A stretch of 64,000 bases of DNA from Collimonas fungivorans (GCF_001584145.1 NZ_CP013232.1:744001-808000); one strand, 5' to 3'. Shown: positions 7,297-18,265, numbered from the stretch's first letter. The notes: a model not told the origin generated them from the sequence alone. Translations and numbers: made by a program.

Positions 7297-9699
7297 TCAG
7301 AACAATTCGTTCTTGACTTCTTCCCTGGCTTTTTCTTCCTCCGTCGGCGCCGTGGCGCCGCCGCCCAGGCTTTGGGTAGCGACACCCGGCGGGTATTCCG
7401 CGTAATAGTATTCGCCGCCGGAATGGACCAGGCCTTCCGGCACCACGCGGTCTACCGTCGGCACACCCTTCAACGCCTGCTGCATGAAGCTGATCCAGAT
7501 CGGCAGCGCCAGGCCGCCGCCGGTTTCCTTGTCGCCCAGGCTGCGCGGCTGGTCATAGCCCATCCAGCCGACCGCCACCAGCGATGGCTGGTAGCCGGCA
7601 AACCAGGCATCCAGCGAATCGTTGGTGGTGCCGGTCTTGCCGGCCAGGTCGGTGCGGTTGAGCGACAGCGCCTTGACTGCGGTGCCATAGCGCACTACGT
7701 CGCGCATCATGCTATCCATCATGAAAGCGTTGCGCGGATCGATGATGCGGTTGGCTTCATCGCCGGCGGTTTCCGGATGCACCTGCGACAACACGTTGCC
7801 GTTGGCGTCGGTAATCTTGCTGATGATGTAGGGACTGACTTTATAGCCGCCGTTGGCGAATACCGCGTAACCGCCCACCATTTGCAACGGCGTCACCGCG
7901 CCTGCGCCCAGGGCCAGCGTCAGGTATGGCGGATTTTTGTCAGCATCAAAGCCAAAACGCGTCACATATTCCTGTCCATATTTGGCGCCGATCTTGTCCA
8001 GGATGCGCACCGAGACCACATTCTTCGACTTGGTCAGGGCTTTGCGCATGCTCATCGGACCTTCATATTTGTTGCCGTAGTTCTTCGGTTGCCAGATCTG
8101 GCCGCCGGTCTGGCCGCCGCCGTAACTGAGCGGCGCGTCATTGATGATGGTGGCCGGCGACAAGCCTTTTTCCAAGGAAGCGGAATAGATGAAGGGCTTG
8201 AACGACGAACCCGGCTGGCGCCAGGCCTGGGTGACGTGGTTGAATTTGTTGCGGTTGAAATCAAAACCGCCGATCAGGGCGCGCACGGCGCCGTCCTTGG
8301 TGTCGGCGGCGACAAACGCCGATTCCACCGCCGGCATCTGCGTGATGGTCCAGTTTTTACCATCCAGCATGACGCGGATGATGGCGCCGCGCTTGACCTT
8401 GCGCTGCGGCGGCGCTTTGTCGCTCAGCAGGTTGGTGGCGATGCCCAGGCCGGCGCCGCTGATGCTGATTTCCTGGCCCGAGGACAGCACCGCGCGCACC
8501 AGTTTCGGGTTTGCCTCCAGCACCACCGCAGCGACGATCTCGTCGCTGTCGGGATGGTCGGCCAGCTCCACTTCGATCGCGTCTTCGGCTTCTTCCTTGG
8601 TGCCGTCGGGGATTTCCATGTAGCCCTCGGGGCCGCGATAGCCGCGCCGCTTTTCGTAATCCATGACGCCGCGGCGCAGCGCTATATACGCTGCGTCCTG
8701 GTCCGCCTTGGTGATGGTGGTGAAGACGTTGAGGCCGAGCGTATAAGTATTTTCCTTAAATTGTTCGTACACCAGCTGCCGCGCCATTTCGGAGACGAAT
8801 TCGGCATGGATGCCGAACTCGCTGGCGCCGGTCTTGATGTGCAAAGCTTCATTCTTGGCCTGTTCGTACTGCGCCGCGTTGATGTAACCCAGTTGCAGCA
8901 TGCGCAGCAGGATGTATTGCTGGCGCACTGTCGCCCGTTTCGGGTTGACGACCGGGTTGTTGGCCGATGGCGCCTTCGGCAGACCGGCCAGCATCGCCGC
9001 TTCCGCCGTGGTGATGTCCTGCAGCCGCTTGCCGAAATAGATTTGTGCCGCCGAAGCAAAGCCATAGGCGCGCTGGCCCAGGTAAATCTGGTTCATGTAG
9101 ACCTCGAGGATCTGGTCCTTGCTCAGGTTGCGTTCGATTTTCCATGCCAACGGGATTTCGTACAGGAATTTGCGCGACGCCTTCTGGAAGAAGGTCGGCT
9201 CGTTGCTGGTCAGGAAAAAATTGCGGGCGACCTGCTGGGTGATCGTGCTGGCGCCGCCGCCGCCGCCGGTCAGGTTGGAAAAGCTGGCGCGCAAGATGCC
9301 CTGGTAGTCGACGCCGCCATGCTGATAAAAACGATCGTCTTCAATCGCCAGCACGGCTTTTTTCATCACATCTGGAATTTCGTTGATGTGCACCAGGCTG
9401 CGCCGCTCTTCGCCGAACTCGCCGATCAGCACGCCGTCAGCCGAAAAAATGCGCAGCGGGATCTTGGGTTTGTAGTCGGTGAGCGAATCCAGTTCGGGCA
9501 GATTCGGGTAAGCCATCGCCAGCATCAGGAAAAAAGTTAGGCAGCCGATAACTGCCAGGCCGACAACAATGCCAAAAAAGCCAAGCAGCAGCCGTAGCAG
9601 CAGCGGCAGGCGACGGCGCGGAGGAGGGGAGTGCTGCTGGGTGTCGCTGGCTGTGTCTGGAGGCGTCATTCGATGCGTTTTATGAAAGATGGATGCCAC
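7297..9699 (-). CDS. mrcA: Penicillin-binding protein 1A (bifunctional transglycosylase/transpeptidase)
   Basis: Class A PBP of 800 residues that polymerises and crosslinks peptidoglycan at the periplasmic face of the inner membrane. The short cytoplasmic tail ends in PPRRR, then one membrane helix spans about residues 31-63. The GT51 glycosyltransferase domain has the catalytic EDDRFYQHGG (Glu120) and QQVARNFFL. The transpeptidase domain has the serine motif GSSFKPF, SKN and KTGTT. A PBP1A-type insert domain lies between them. An internal Met at residue 11 is an alternative start. It is divergent from pilM, the arrangement found in many gamma- and betaproteobacteria. Confidence 0.95.
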   Translation of the reverse strand: MASIFHKTHRMTPPDTASDTQQHSPPPRRRLPLLLRLLLGFFGIVVGLAVIGCLTFFLMLAMAYPNLPELDSLTDYKPKIPLRIFSADGVLIGEFGEERRSLVHINEIPDVMKKAVLAIEDDRFYQHGGVDYQGILRASFSNLTGGGGGASTITQQVARNFFLTSNEPTFFQKASRKFLYEIPLAWKIERNLSKDQILEVYMNQIYLGQRAYGFASAAQIYFGKRLQDITTAEAAMLAGLPKAPSANNPVVNPKRATVRQQYILLRMLQLGYINAAQYEQAKNEALHIKTGASEFGIHAEFVSEMARQLVYEQFKENTYTLGLNVFTTITKADQDAAYIALRRGVMDYEKRRGYRGPEGYMEIPDGTKEEAEDAIEVELADHPDSDEIVAAVVLEANPKLVRAVLSSGQEISISGAGLGIATNLLSDKAPPQRKVKRGAIIRVMLDGKNWTITQMPAVESAFVAADTKDGAVRALIGGFDFNRNKFNHVTQAWRQPGSSFKPFIYSASLEKGLSPATIINDAPLSYGGGQTGGQIWQPKNYGNKYEGPMSMRKALTKSKNVVSVRILDKIGAKYGQEYVTRFGFDADKNPPYLTLALGAGAVTPLQMVGGYAVFANGGYKVSPYIISKITDANGNVLSQVHPETAGDEANRIIDPRNAFMMDSMMRDVVRYGTAVKALSLNRTDLAGKTGTTNDSLDAWFAGYQPSLVAVGWMGYDQPRSLGDKETGGGLALPIWISFMQQALKGVPTVDRVVPEGLVHSGGEYYYAEYPPGVATQSLGGGATAPTEEEKAREEVKNELF

Positions 9700-10037
9700 G
9701 CATTATAACGGCACAGCCCTTGGCTCAAAACTTGCTCTGCATCATGCGGTCTTGATGAACCGCAAACTACGTTGCGAAATTCAGACAGAAATTGTCGATA
9801 AAAAACAAATTTGGATGGGCGGAGGCGCTATGGGGCCGTTTTTTGTACTACTTAAACAATTTCCGTGCGGAAAATTTCTTTACAGTAGCCCCCTCTTATT
9901 GCTACGATTTCACGTTACAAAATTTAACATTGCTGTAAGCCCTGTTTTACAGGTTTTTCCTAACTTCGAGACGGTATACCGCTAATGCGACCGCCTTGCA
10001 GGCAGAATGTTCCCCAAATAATACATACTCGGGAGAA
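9700..10037. promoter_or_regulatory. PBP1A/pilM divergent intergenic region
   Basis: 338 bases without a convincing gene, clearly more AT-rich than the flanking genes. It must hold the divergent promoters of mrcA and pilM. A short inverted repeat (ctgtaa at 9933-9938 with ttacag at 9947-9952) is followed by gtttttcc and could be a weak attenuator in front of pilM. A TATACC near 9975 is a possible -10 element, but no good -35 was found. Confidence 0.4.
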
Positions 10038-11123
10038 ATGCTCTTGGCATTAGATCTTGGATCGCTGATCGGTAAAAAGAACCCGCCTCTGGTGGGGATT
10101 GATATTAGTACGTCTGGCGTCAGGCTGGTTGAGCTGTCGGAGACGGGCAAGGATCAATTGCGCCTGGAGCGCTATGCCTCGGAACCGTTGCCGCGCGGCG
10201 CGGTGGTGGATGGCAATATTGAAAACATCGAGCAAGTCACGGAAGTGGTGCGGCGGCTGTGGAAAAAAAGCGGCTCCGGCACCAGGCTGGTGGCGCTCGG
10301 CATGCCGCCAGCGTCGGTGATTACCAAAAAGATCATCCTGGCCAGCGGCATGCTGGAAGAAGAACTTGAGATGCAGGTCGAGTCCGAAGCCAGCCAATAT
10401 ATTCCATTTGCACTGGATGAAGTCAGCCTTGATTTTGACGTGATCGGCCCGGCCCAGCATTCTCCGGAAGACGTTGAAGTGCTGCTGGCTGCCACCCGCA
10501 AGGAAAAAGTTGAAGACCGGGTGGCGGTGGCGGAGGCTGCCGGCCTCAAGCCAACCGTGATGGATATCGAGTCCTACGCGGCGCGGGCGGCGATCAACCG
10601 CATCATCGGGCAGTTGCCGAAAGCCGGGCAGGGACAAATTGTCGGCCTGTTCCAGATCGGCACCCAGACTACGCATGTGTCGGCGTTGCTGGACGGCCAG
10701 CTGATTTACGAGCGCGAGCAGCCGTTTGGCGGCAACCAGCTGACCCAGGACATCGTGCGCGCCTACGGCCTCTCGTATGAAGAGGCGGAGACCAAAAAGC
10801 GCAACAATGACCTGCCGGAAGGCTATGAGCAGGAAATCCTGAATCCTTTCCTGGAGAGCGCTGCGCTGGAAGTCACGCGGGCGATACAGTTCTTCTTTAC
10901 CTCGACGCCATACACCCGCCTCGACCAGCTGTTCCTGGCCGGCGGCTGCGCCACCATCCCGGGCCTGGTTGAGGTAGTGGCCGGGCGCGCCAAGATTTCC
11001 ACTTCGGTGGTCAGTCCGTTCACCGGCATGCAGTTGGGGCCGAATGTGCGGGAAAAACAATTGCGCATGGATGCGCCGTCTTACCTGGTTGCCTGCGGCC
11101 TGGCCATGCGGAGGTTTGGCTGA
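10038..11123 (+). CDS. pilM: Type IV pilus inner-membrane platform ATPase PilM
   Basis: Actin/FtsA-like cytoplasmic protein of 361 residues that binds the N-terminus of PilN and anchors the pilus alignment complex. It has the nucleotide-binding strand VGIDISTSGVRLVEL near the N-terminus and the late LDQLFLAGGCATIPGL. The ATG at 10038 is chosen because GGGAG at 10031-10035 precedes it; an in-frame ATG at 9996 would add 14 residues without a binding site. The stop overlaps the pilN start, beginning a tightly packed pilMNOPQ operon. Confidence 0.93.
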   Translation: MLLALDLGSLIGKKNPPLVGIDISTSGVRLVELSETGKDQLRLERYASEPLPRGAVVDGNIENIEQVTEVVRRLWKKSGSGTRLVALGMPPASVITKKIILASGMLEEELEMQVESEASQYIPFALDEVSLDFDVIGPAQHSPEDVEVLLAATRKEKVEDRVAVAEAAGLKPTVMDIESYAARAAINRIIGQLPKAGQGQIVGLFQIGTQTTHVSALLDGQLIYEREQPFGGNQLTQDIVRAYGLSYEEAETKKRNNDLPEGYEQEILNPFLESAALEVTRAIQFFFTSTPYTRLDQLFLAGGCATIPGLVEVVAGRAKISTSVVSPFTGMQLGPNVREKQLRMDAPSYLVACGLAMRRFG

Positions 11124-11839
11124 TGATCAAGATTAATCTACTGCCGCACCGCGAAGCCAAGCGCAAGCAGCGCAAGAACGCCTATTTCGCCCTGCTGCTG
11201 CTGTCGGCAATCATTGGCCTGATGGTGGTGCTGCTGGTCGGCGCATTCTTCGCAAACAGTATCTCGAACCAGACTGAGCGCAACCGCTTCATCACGGCGG
11301 AAAATACCCGCCTGGACGGCGAAATCAAGGAAGTCGCCACCCTCAAGCAGGAAATCGAAGCGTTGAAAGCGCGTCAGCAAGCCGTCGAGGATCTGCAAAG
11401 CGATCGCAACCAGCCGGTGTACCTGATGGATGAGCTGGTCAAGCAGGTGCCGGAAGGCGTCTACCTGAACTCCCTCAAGCAGGAAGGACAGCGGGTGGCG
11501 CTGAATGGCTATGCGCAGTCGAATGAACGGGTGTCCGAGTTGCTGCGCAACCTGGGCAACAATTCGGCCTGGCTGGAACGCCCTGACCTGATTGAAATCC
11601 GTTCCGCCAATATCGGCGGCACTGGCCGCGATAGCAAGCGCGTCTTCGCTTTCACCGTCAATGTCGGCATCAAACGGCCATCTGACAAGGACGCCAAAGA
11701 TGCGGCAGGCGTTCCTGCGGCAGGCGTCCCTGCGGCAGGCGCGCCAAAAACGGCGGCAGCTGCGGGGACGGCAACCGCCGCCGCCACTGCAGCCCCGGCG
11801 GCAGCCGCGCCCAAAGCAACCTTGAAAGACGCCAAGTGA
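11123..11839 (+). CDS. pilN: Type IV pilus assembly protein PilN
   Basis: Bitopic inner-membrane protein of 238 residues. It starts MIKINLLPHREAKRKQRK, the PilM-binding INLLP motif at the cytoplasmic N-terminus. One membrane helix follows at about residues 20-46, then a periplasmic coiled coil (about 50-90) and a ferredoxin-like domain. It dimerises with PilO. The last 40 residues are Ala/Pro-rich with a short repeat (AAGVPAAGVPAAGAP), longer than usual for the family and probably disordered. Start and stop overlap the neighbouring pil genes. Confidence 0.93.
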   Translation: MIKINLLPHREAKRKQRKNAYFALLLLSAIIGLMVVLLVGAFFANSISNQTERNRFITAENTRLDGEIKEVATLKQEIEALKARQQAVEDLQSDRNQPVYLMDELVKQVPEGVYLNSLKQEGQRVALNGYAQSNERVSELLRNLGNNSAWLERPDLIEIRSANIGGTGRDSKRVFAFTVNVGIKRPSDKDAKDAAGVPAAGVPAAGAPKTAAAAGTATAAATAAPAAAAPKATLKDAK

Positions 11840-12495
11840 TGGATATGAATAATCTGAGCGCCTCGCTGAGCGCGCAATTTCGCGGACTGAATGGCCGCCA
11901 TCCCGGCCAATGGCCGATAGTTCCTCGCGTGCTGTCGGGCGTGGCAGTGTTCCTGCTGGTGTTGCTGGTAGGCTGGTTTTTGTACTGGAGCGATCAGCAG
12001 GATGAGCTGAATGCCGGCGAACAGAAGGAAGTGCAGCTGAAAGAACAGTACAAGTCAAAGATCCAGCAAGCCATCAACCTGGATGCATTGCAGAAGCAAA
12101 AACTGCAAGTAGCCGACTATGTCGCGACCCTGGAGAAACAATTGCCTAGCAAGGCGGAAATGGATGCCTTGCTGTCCGATATCAACCAGGCTGGCCTCGG
12201 GCGCGGCTTGCAATTTGAATTGTTCAAGCCAGGCCAGGTGGTAGTGAAGGATTACTACGCCGAGCTGCCCATCAATATCAAGGTGACCGGCAACTATCAC
12301 GACGTCGGCTCATTTGCCAGCGACATCGCCAACTTGCCGCGCATCGTGACCTTGAACAATATGAATCTGACCACGGGCAAGGATGGCGTACTGAGCCTGG
12401 ACGCGATCGCCAAGACCTTCCGCTACCTGGACAAGGACGAAGTGGCGGCGCAGCGCAAAGTCACTGATTCAGCTAAGCAGAAAGGTCAAAAATGA
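11839..12495 (+). CDS. pilO: Type IV pilus assembly protein PilO
   Basis: Inner-membrane partner of PilN, 218 residues. A cytoplasmic N-terminus is followed by the membrane helix VLSGVAVFLLVLLVGWFLYW at about residues 30-52, a coiled coil, and the periplasmic core that ends LDAIAKTFRYLD. The ATG at 11839 overlaps the pilN stop; a GTG three bases earlier and an ATG at 11845 are alternatives. The stop overlaps the pilP start by four bases. Confidence 0.93.
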   Translation: MDMNNLSASLSAQFRGLNGRHPGQWPIVPRVLSGVAVFLLVLLVGWFLYWSDQQDELNAGEQKEVQLKEQYKSKIQQAINLDALQKQKLQVADYVATLEKQLPSKAEMDALLSDINQAGLGRGLQFELFKPGQVVVKDYYAELPINIKVTGNYHDVGSFASDIANLPRIVTLNNMNLTTGKDGVLSLDAIAKTFRYLDKDEVAAQRKVTDSAKQKGQK

Positions 12496-13040
12496 CGTTT
12501 TTTCGCATTGGGCGTCTGACCCAGGTGACATTTTTTGTCGTATTCATCTCAACTTTGTCAGGTTGCGGCGACAGCGGCGTGCAGGAAGTGAAGGAGTGGA
12601 TGGCTGACGTCAAGAGCCATACCAAGATAGGGATCCCGAAGCTGACCGAACCGAAGAAATTCATTCCCTTTACCTATGCCGGCGCGACCAGCATCGATCC
12701 ATACAACCCCAGCAAGCTGCTGGTGGCGCTGGCCAAGCTGCAAGGCAAGTCAAACGGCTTGAAGCCGAACATGGATCGCCGCCGTGAAACGCTGGAAAAC
12801 TATCCGCTGGATACCATCAAGATGGTGGGAACCTTGCAAAAAGTGGGTTTGAGCTATGTCTTGCTGCAAGTCGACAAGACCGTGTTCCAGGCCAAGGTGG
12901 GGAATTACATAGGACAGAATTTCGGCATGGTCACAGGCATCACGGAGTCCGAAGTAATTCTGAAAGAAATCGTACAAGATGCGTCCGGCGAATGGGTCGA
13001 GCGCGAAGCCAAGTTAGCGTTGCAGGAGAGCACAAAATGA
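12492..13040 (+). CDS. pilP: Type IV pilus lipoprotein PilP
   Basis: A 182-residue inner-membrane lipoprotein linking the PilN/PilO platform to the PilQ secretin. The signal sequence ends in the lipobox LSGC (Cys25). The C-terminal beta-sandwich includes NYPLDTIKMVGTL and GNYIGQNFGMVTGI, typical of PilP. It overlaps pilO upstream and pilQ downstream by four bases each (ATGA), showing coupled translation. Confidence 0.93.
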   Translation: MTFFRIGRLTQVTFFVVFISTLSGCGDSGVQEVKEWMADVKSHTKIGIPKLTEPKKFIPFTYAGATSIDPYNPSKLLVALAKLQGKSNGLKPNMDRRRETLENYPLDTIKMVGTLQKVGLSYVLLQVDKTVFQAKVGNYIGQNFGMVTGITESEVILKEIVQDASGEWVEREAKLALQESTK

Positions 13041-15214
13041 TTGCAGCAGGAAAAAAATTCGTTAACCTGAGCGTAACTAAGCTGAGCGTGGTGCGGCAGA
13101 AAGCCTTGATGCTGGGGGCGCTGCTGTGTTTGCTGGTGTCCGGAGCGCCGGCAATGGCGGCCGAAGACAATGCGATCACTTCGATCAACGCCAATCAGCA
13201 AGGCGCCAACGTCATCGTCAAGATCAGCTTCAAGCGTCCCCTGAGTACACAACCGACGGCGTTTGCCGTGATCAGCCCGGCGCGCATCGCTTTCGATTTT
13301 GTCGGCGTCGGCAATGCTACCGGCAAGACATCCCAGGATATCAGCCTGGGCGATGTGCGCAACGTGGTCGTGGCGCAGGCGGACGACCGCTCACGCCTGG
13401 TGTTCAACCTGAAACGCTCCTTGTCCTATGCCACTGCAATGGACGGCAACGCCTTGATCGTCACCATCGACGGCTCTGGCGGCCTGGCGACACCGGTCAA
13501 TGCAGCTGGCTTGCCGGCGCGCCCTGCAGCCGCCTCGGCGGCGCAAGCAGCAGCGCCGGCGCCTGCCCCATTGTTGAATGGGAAACCAGCCCTGCGCGAC
13601 ATCGACTTCCGTCGCGGCACCGCGGGTGAAGGCCGGGTGGTGATTGACTTGCCGAATACCCAGGTTGGTGTAGACGTCCGTCAGCAAGGCCAGACGATCG
13701 TGGTGGACTTCCTGAAAACCAGCTTGCCGGATGTCTTGCGCCGCAAGCTCGATGTCGGTGATTTCGGCACACCGGTGAAAATGATCACCACCGTGACCCA
13801 GGGTGAGAATGTACGCATGATCATCGAGCCTAAGGGCCTGTGGGAGCAAAGCGCTTATCAAAGCGACAGCCAGCTGGTGATTGAAGTAAAGCCGATCAAG
13901 GAAGATCCGAACAAACTGGCGCAAGGCGCACAAGGGTATCGCGGCGACAAGCTTTCCCTGAATTTCCAGAACGTGGAAGTACGTTCAGTGCTGCAGGTGA
14001 TTGCTGACTTTACCGGCCTGAACATCATTACCAGCGATACCGTCGGCGGCAACCTGACCCTGCGCCTCAAAGACGTTCCTTGGGACCAGGCTCTGGATAT
14101 CGTGATGCAGGCCAAGGGCCTGGACATGCGCAAGAACGGTTCCGTCATCTGGATCGCACCTAAAGACGAGTTGCTGACCAAAGAAAAGCTGGAACTTGAA
14201 CAGCGTTCGCAAATTGCCGAACTGGAGCCGTTGCGCACCGAGTCCTTCCAGCTGAACTATCAGAAAGCTGAAGCGTTCAAGAAAGTTTTCGGGATTGACG
14301 ACTCGGGTGGCGGCGGCAGCGGCAAGAAGAACACAATCTTGTCAAATCGCGGCAGCGCCGTGATCGATCCGCGCACCAACCAGTTGTTCGTTACCGACAC
14401 GCCGACCATCTTGCAAAATATCCGCAACCTGGTGCAGAAAATCGATATCGCTTCCAGGCAAGTCCTGATCGAAGCGCGCATGGTCGAAGCGAATGACGGC
14501 TTCAGCCGTAATCTTGGCGCCAAGCTCGGGTTTGGCTTCAATAGCAACAATGTCAGCGCCGGCGGCACGCAGCTCACTCCGACTACCGCGACAAACGGAG
14601 CAATTCCAGGCACCGGCGGAAATTCGGTGAATCTGCCGGCTAATCCTAGTACTGGTACGGCAGGTTCGGTGGCTTTGACCCTGTTCAATTCCGCTGCGTC
14701 GAAATTCATCAGCCTCGAGTTGTCGGCGTTGGAAGCGGACGGCCAAGGCAAGATCATCTCCAGCCCGCGCGTGGTTACAGCCGACCAGCAAAAAGCCCTG
14801 ATTGAACAAGGTACTGAAATTCCATACCAGAATGCAACCAGCAGCGGCGCTACATCGGTAGAGTTCAAGAAAGCCAATCTGAAGCTGGAAGTGACTCCGC
14901 AAATTACCCCGGACGGCAATGTCATTTTGACAGTGGATGTGACCAATGACAGCGTGGGCGCGACGGTTCCAGGCGGTGTTGCAATCAATACCAAGCATGT
15001 TCAGACCCAGGTCCAGGTTGAAAACGGCGGGACGGTGGTGATCGGCGGTATTTATACTCAGACAATTTCAAATGATGTTAGTAAAGTACCATTGCTTGGA
15101 GATATTCCGGTTCTGGGTTATCTTTTCAAACAAACGGCAGTTGTTAACAAACGAACTGAATTATTGATTTTCCTGACACCGAAGATCGTCATCGACCGGC
15201 TCGCTGGGCACTAA
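13037..15214 (+). CDS. pilQ: Type IV pilus outer-membrane secretin PilQ
   Basis: Secretin of 725 residues forming the outer-membrane pore for the pilus. An unusually long N-terminus precedes a signal sequence with the hydrophobic core [18 protein letters not shown]. Two AMIN domains (about residues 45-130 and 185-275, peptidoglycan binding) are followed by the STN/N0 domain ([17 protein letters not shown]), an N1 domain, and the C-terminal secretin barrel ([18 protein letters not shown] ... [15 protein letters not shown]). The ATG at 13037 overlaps the pilP stop. A hairpin follows the stop. It is the last pil gene of the operon. Confidence 0.95.
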   Translation: MIAAGKKFVNLSVTKLSVVRQKALMLGALLCLLVSGAPAMAAEDNAITSINANQQGANVIVKISFKRPLSTQPTAFAVISPARIAFDFVGVGNATGKTSQDISLGDVRNVVVAQADDRSRLVFNLKRSLSYATAMDGNALIVTIDGSGGLATPVNAAGLPARPAAASAAQAAAPAPAPLLNGKPALRDIDFRRGTAGEGRVVIDLPNTQVGVDVRQQGQTIVVDFLKTSLPDVLRRKLDVGDFGTPVKMITTVTQGENVRMIIEPKGLWEQSAYQSDSQLVIEVKPIKEDPNKLAQGAQGYRGDKLSLNFQNVEVRSVLQVIADFTGLNIITSDTVGGNLTLRLKDVPWDQALDIVMQAKGLDMRKNGSVIWIAPKDELLTKEKLELEQRSQIAELEPLRTESFQLNYQKAEAFKKVFGIDDSGGGGSGKKNTILSNRGSAVIDPRTNQLFVTDTPTILQNIRNLVQKIDIASRQVLIEARMVEANDGFSRNLGAKLGFGFNSNNVSAGGTQLTPTTATNGAIPGTGGNSVNLPANPSTGTAGSVALTLFNSAASKFISLELSALEADGQGKIISSPRVVTADQQKALIEQGTEIPYQNATSSGATSVEFKKANLKLEVTPQITPDGNVILTVDVTNDSVGATVPGGVAINTKHVQTQVQVENGGTVVIGGIYTQTISNDVSKVPLLGDIPVLGYLFKQTAVVNKRTELLIFLTPKIVIDRLAGH

Positions 15215-15223
15215 TTGCACAGA

Positions 15224-15249
15224 AGACACCGGTTTTGACACCGGTGTCT
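15224..15249 (+). terminator. Hairpin between pilQ and the aroK/aroB fusion
   Basis: The repeat agacaccgg / ccggtgtct has nine paired bases and an eight-base loop, followed by gcattttg. It probably attenuates read-through from pilMNOPQ. Its position just before 15255 makes the TTG at 15255 an unlikely start for the next gene. Confidence 0.6.
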
Positions 15250-15278
15250 GCATTTTGAGCAAAAGGTTGAGTGGTGAA

Positions 15279-17018
15279 ATGGTGCGGTACACAGGCAATA
15301 TCTTTCTGGTAGGCCTGATGGGCGCGGGCAAGACTACGGTTGGCCGCGCTCTGGCAAAAAAACTCAACAAGCTATTCATTGATTCGGATCACGAAATCGA
15401 GGCGCGTACCGGCGTCTCGATTCCGTTGATTTTTGAAATAGAAGGCGAAGAGAGCTTTCGTCAGCGCGAGACGGAAGTAATACGCGACCTCAGCGGCAGG
15501 CGCGGCATCGTGCTGGCCACCGGCGGCGGCGCCGTCATGCGGCCGGAAAACCGCGAATATCTGAAAAGCCGCGGCACCGTCATTTACCTGCGTGCCAGCA
15601 TCCACAATATCCTGCAGCGCACCAGCCGCGACAAGAACCGGCCGTTATTGCAAACTGCCGATCCGCGCCGGCGCCTGGAAGAACTGTCGCGGCAGCGTGA
15701 GCCGTATTATCGCGACGTGGCCGACATTGTCATCGACACCGGCCGACCTAACGTACAATTCCTGGTACACAGCATTTTGAGCCAGCTGGACCTGCTGCCC
15801 GACGAACCCGGGCAGGGATCGGGTACAGTTAACAACCAGGCCGGCGCTATCGTTCCTAATTCACCGAATTCGTCCATGGATCAACAGTTAACCCAGCAGT
15901 CCACTCCGCCGGCCCCGGCGCCGACCATCACGCTCCAGGTAGAACTGGGCGAGCGTAGCTACCCGATCGAGATCGGGCCGTCGCTGCTGAACGACCGCGA
16001 GCGGATCGCACGCCTGATCACTGGCAAGCAGGTCGCCGTGGTAACCAACACCACCGTCGCGCCGCTTTATCTGCAGGGGTTTAGCCAGGCATTGAAAGAC
16101 GCCGGCAAGAGTGTGCTGGAAATCGTGTTGCCGGACGGCGAAGAAGAAAAGAACTGGGCCAGCCTGATGCAGATTTTCGACCGCCTGCTGGGCGCAAAGT
16201 GCGACCGCAAGACGACGCTGATCGCCCTCGGCGGCGGCGTGATCGGCGACCTCACCGGTTTCGCGGCTTCGGCCTACATGCGCGGTGTGCCGTTCGTGCA
16301 GATTCCGACTACCTTGCTGGCGCAGGTCGATTCCTCGGTGGGCGGCAAAACCGGCATCAACCACCCGCTCGGCAAAAACATGATCGGCGCCTTCTACCAG
16401 CCGCAAGCCGTGATCGCCGACACCATGACCTTGCACAGCTTGCCGGAGCGCGAGCTGTCGGCCGGGCTGGCGGAAGTGATCAAATACGGCGCCGTGATCG
16501 ACGCCGAATTCTTCACATGGATAGAGGCCAATATCGGCAAGCTGATGGCGCGCGACAATGCCGCCCTGGCTTACGCCATCCGCCGCTCCTGCGAACTGAA
16601 AGCCGACGTGGTCCGGCAAGACGAGCGCGAAGGCGGCTTGCGCGCGATCCTGAATTTCGGCCATACCTTCGGCCACGCGATCGAATCCGGCCTGGGCTAC
16701 GGCAAATGGCTGCACGGTGAAGCAGTCGGCTGCGGCATGGTGATGGCAGCGGACCTGTCGCACCGGCTGGGACATATCAGCGCGGTCGACAAGGAACGCG
16801 TCAGCGCGCTGGTGCGCGCCGCCGGCTTGCCGACCGAGGCGCCCAACCTTGGCGCCCAGCGCTGGCTGGAGCTGATGCAGATCGACAAGAAAAATGAAGA
16901 TGGCCAGATCAAGTTCATCCTGATGAAACCATTGGGCGGCCACCTGATCACCGGCGCGCCGCAAGACGCACTGCTGGCGACGCTGCAGCAACTGGCCTCG
17001 GGAGACTTGCCACAATGA
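15279..17018 (+). CDS. aroKB: Shikimate kinase / 3-dehydroquinate synthase fusion
   Basis: One open frame of 579 residues containing two enzymes of the shikimate pathway normally made separately. Residues about 5-175 are shikimate kinase: Walker [30 protein letters not shown] and the lid RDKNRPLL. A linker rich in Gly, Asn, Ser, Gln and Pro covers about 180-225. The remainder is 3-dehydroquinate synthase: [49 protein letters not shown], and the metal ligands [19 protein letters not shown] and [10 protein letters not shown]. No stop lies between them. An internal ATG at 15876 could serve as a separate aroB start but has no clear binding site. The preferred first ATG, 15279, follows a purine-rich GAGTGGTGA. 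The gene overlaps dgt by four bases. Confidence 0.88.
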   Translation: MVRYTGNIFLVGLMGAGKTTVGRALAKKLNKLFIDSDHEIEARTGVSIPLIFEIEGEESFRQRETEVIRDLSGRRGIVLATGGGAVMRPENREYLKSRGTVIYLRASIHNILQRTSRDKNRPLLQTADPRRRLEELSRQREPYYRDVADIVIDTGRPNVQFLVHSILSQLDLLPDEPGQGSGTVNNQAGAIVPNSPNSSMDQQLTQQSTPPAPAPTITLQVELGERSYPIEIGPSLLNDRERIARLITGKQVAVVTNTTVAPLYLQGFSQALKDAGKSVLEIVLPDGEEEKNWASLMQIFDRLLGAKCDRKTTLIALGGGVIGDLTGFAASAYMRGVPFVQIPTTLLAQVDSSVGGKTGINHPLGKNMIGAFYQPQAVIADTMTLHSLPERELSAGLAEVIKYGAVIDAEFFTWIEANIGKLMARDNAALAYAIRRSCELKADVVRQDEREGGLRAILNFGHTFGHAIESGLGYGKWLHGEAVGCGMVMAADLSHRLGHISAVDKERVSALVRAAGLPTEAPNLGAQRWLELMQIDKKNEDGQIKFILMKPLGGHLITGAPQDALLATLQQLASGDLPQ

Positions 17019-18166
17019 ATCCGGAAGCGTCCCTTGCTCTCTATGCCGCACATTCTGCGCTGTCGCGAGGACGCCTGTTCGAGGAAACGCCACCCAGCGC
17101 CCGCAGCGAGTTCCAGCGCGACCGCGACCGCATCATTCATTGCACTGCATTCCGCCGCCTGGAATACAAGACCCAGGTATTCGTCAACCATGAGGGCGAC
17201 CTGTTCCGCACGCGCCTGACGCACAGCATCGAAGTGGCGCAGATAGCCCGCTCGATTGCGCGCAACCTGCAGTTGAACGAAGACTTGGTGGAAGCGATTT
17301 CACTGGCCCACGACCTCGGACATACGCCATTCGGCCATGCCGGCCAGGATGCCTTGAATGACTGCATGGAGGGCCATGGCGGCTTCGAACACAATCTGCA
17401 GAGCCTGCGTGTGGTCGACCAGCTGGAACAGCGCTACGGTGCGTTTGACGGCCTGAACCTGATGTTCGAGACCCGCGAGGGCATCCTGAAGCACTGTTCG
17501 CTGGCCAATGCCAAGAAACTGGGCGATATCGGCGAGCGCTTCATACAGCGCAAGCAGCCGAGCCTGGAGGCGCAAGTCGCCAACCTGGCCGACGAGATCG
17601 CCTATAACAACCACGATGTCGACGACGGCCTGCGTTCAGGCTTGCTGACACTGGAGCAGATGAACCAGATTGATTTCTACGCAAGACATAGCCGCGAGGT
17701 CGAACGGCTGTTTCCGGGCCTGGGCGGGCGCCGTGCGATCAACGAGACGGTGCGGCGCATGATCAATGCCCTGATCACCGACCTGATCCAGACCTCGCAG
17801 CAACGAATCCTGGATGCCCGCCTGCAGAGCGTCGACGACGTGCGCAATGCGCCGCCCCTGATTGCATTTTCCGACGGCATGGCGCAACAGGCTGCCTTGC
17901 TGAAACGCTTCCTGCGCGAAAACCTGTATCGCCATTACCTGGTCAACCGCATGACGGCCAAGGCGCGCCGCATCGTCGCCGAACTGTATGCCTGTTTCAG
18001 CGCCGAACCGAACCTGCTGCCGCCCGACTACCAGCTCGACCAAGCTGGCGCCGCCGGTGCAAATTCGCAGGCGCGCGCGATTGCCGATTACATCGCCGGC
18101 ATGACCGACCGTTATGCGATACGCGAGCACAGGCGCCTGTTCCTGGTGGACGAAGGCCATCTTTAA
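17015..18166 (+). CDS. dgt: Deoxyguanosinetriphosphate triphosphohydrolase-like protein
   Basis: HD-superfamily dNTP triphosphohydrolase of 383 residues that releases tripolyphosphate from dNTPs. The HD metal site is visible as [15 protein letters not shown] (His), [14 protein letters not shown] (His-Asp) and the later [16 protein letters not shown] (Asp). The N-terminal SRGRLFEE and [20 protein letters not shown] are typical of the shorter Dgt2-type proteins. It overlaps aroKB (ATGA), so it is co-translated with it, as in many betaproteobacteria. Confidence 0.93.
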   Translation: MNPEASLALYAAHSALSRGRLFEETPPSARSEFQRDRDRIIHCTAFRRLEYKTQVFVNHEGDLFRTRLTHSIEVAQIARSIARNLQLNEDLVEAISLAHDLGHTPFGHAGQDALNDCMEGHGGFEHNLQSLRVVDQLEQRYGAFDGLNLMFETREGILKHCSLANAKKLGDIGERFIQRKQPSLEAQVANLADEIAYNNHDVDDGLRSGLLTLEQMNQIDFYARHSREVERLFPGLGGRRAINETVRRMINALITDLIQTSQQRILDARLQSVDDVRNAPPLIAFSDGMAQQAALLKRFLRENLYRHYLVNRMTAKARRIVAELYACFSAEPNLLPPDYQLDQAGAAGANSQARAIADYIAGMTDRYAIREHRRLFLVDEGHL

Positions 18167-18265
18167 TTGATATTCGGGCAGCAGGGCCATTTTCAGCTTC
18201 TTGATCTAATCGCAACAAATTGGGTTAGACTTTGTCGTTATCCATATAACCTCATGAGGATCACC

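Noticed and set aside
7372..9540. 722-codon plus-strand frame
   Set aside because: Antisense shadow of the PBP1A gene in G+C-rich DNA; composition is not protein-like.
15255..15278. TTG start for the aroK/aroB fusion
   Set aside because: The codon sits directly behind a terminator-like hairpin and lacks a binding site; ATG 15279 begins where shikimate kinases normally start.
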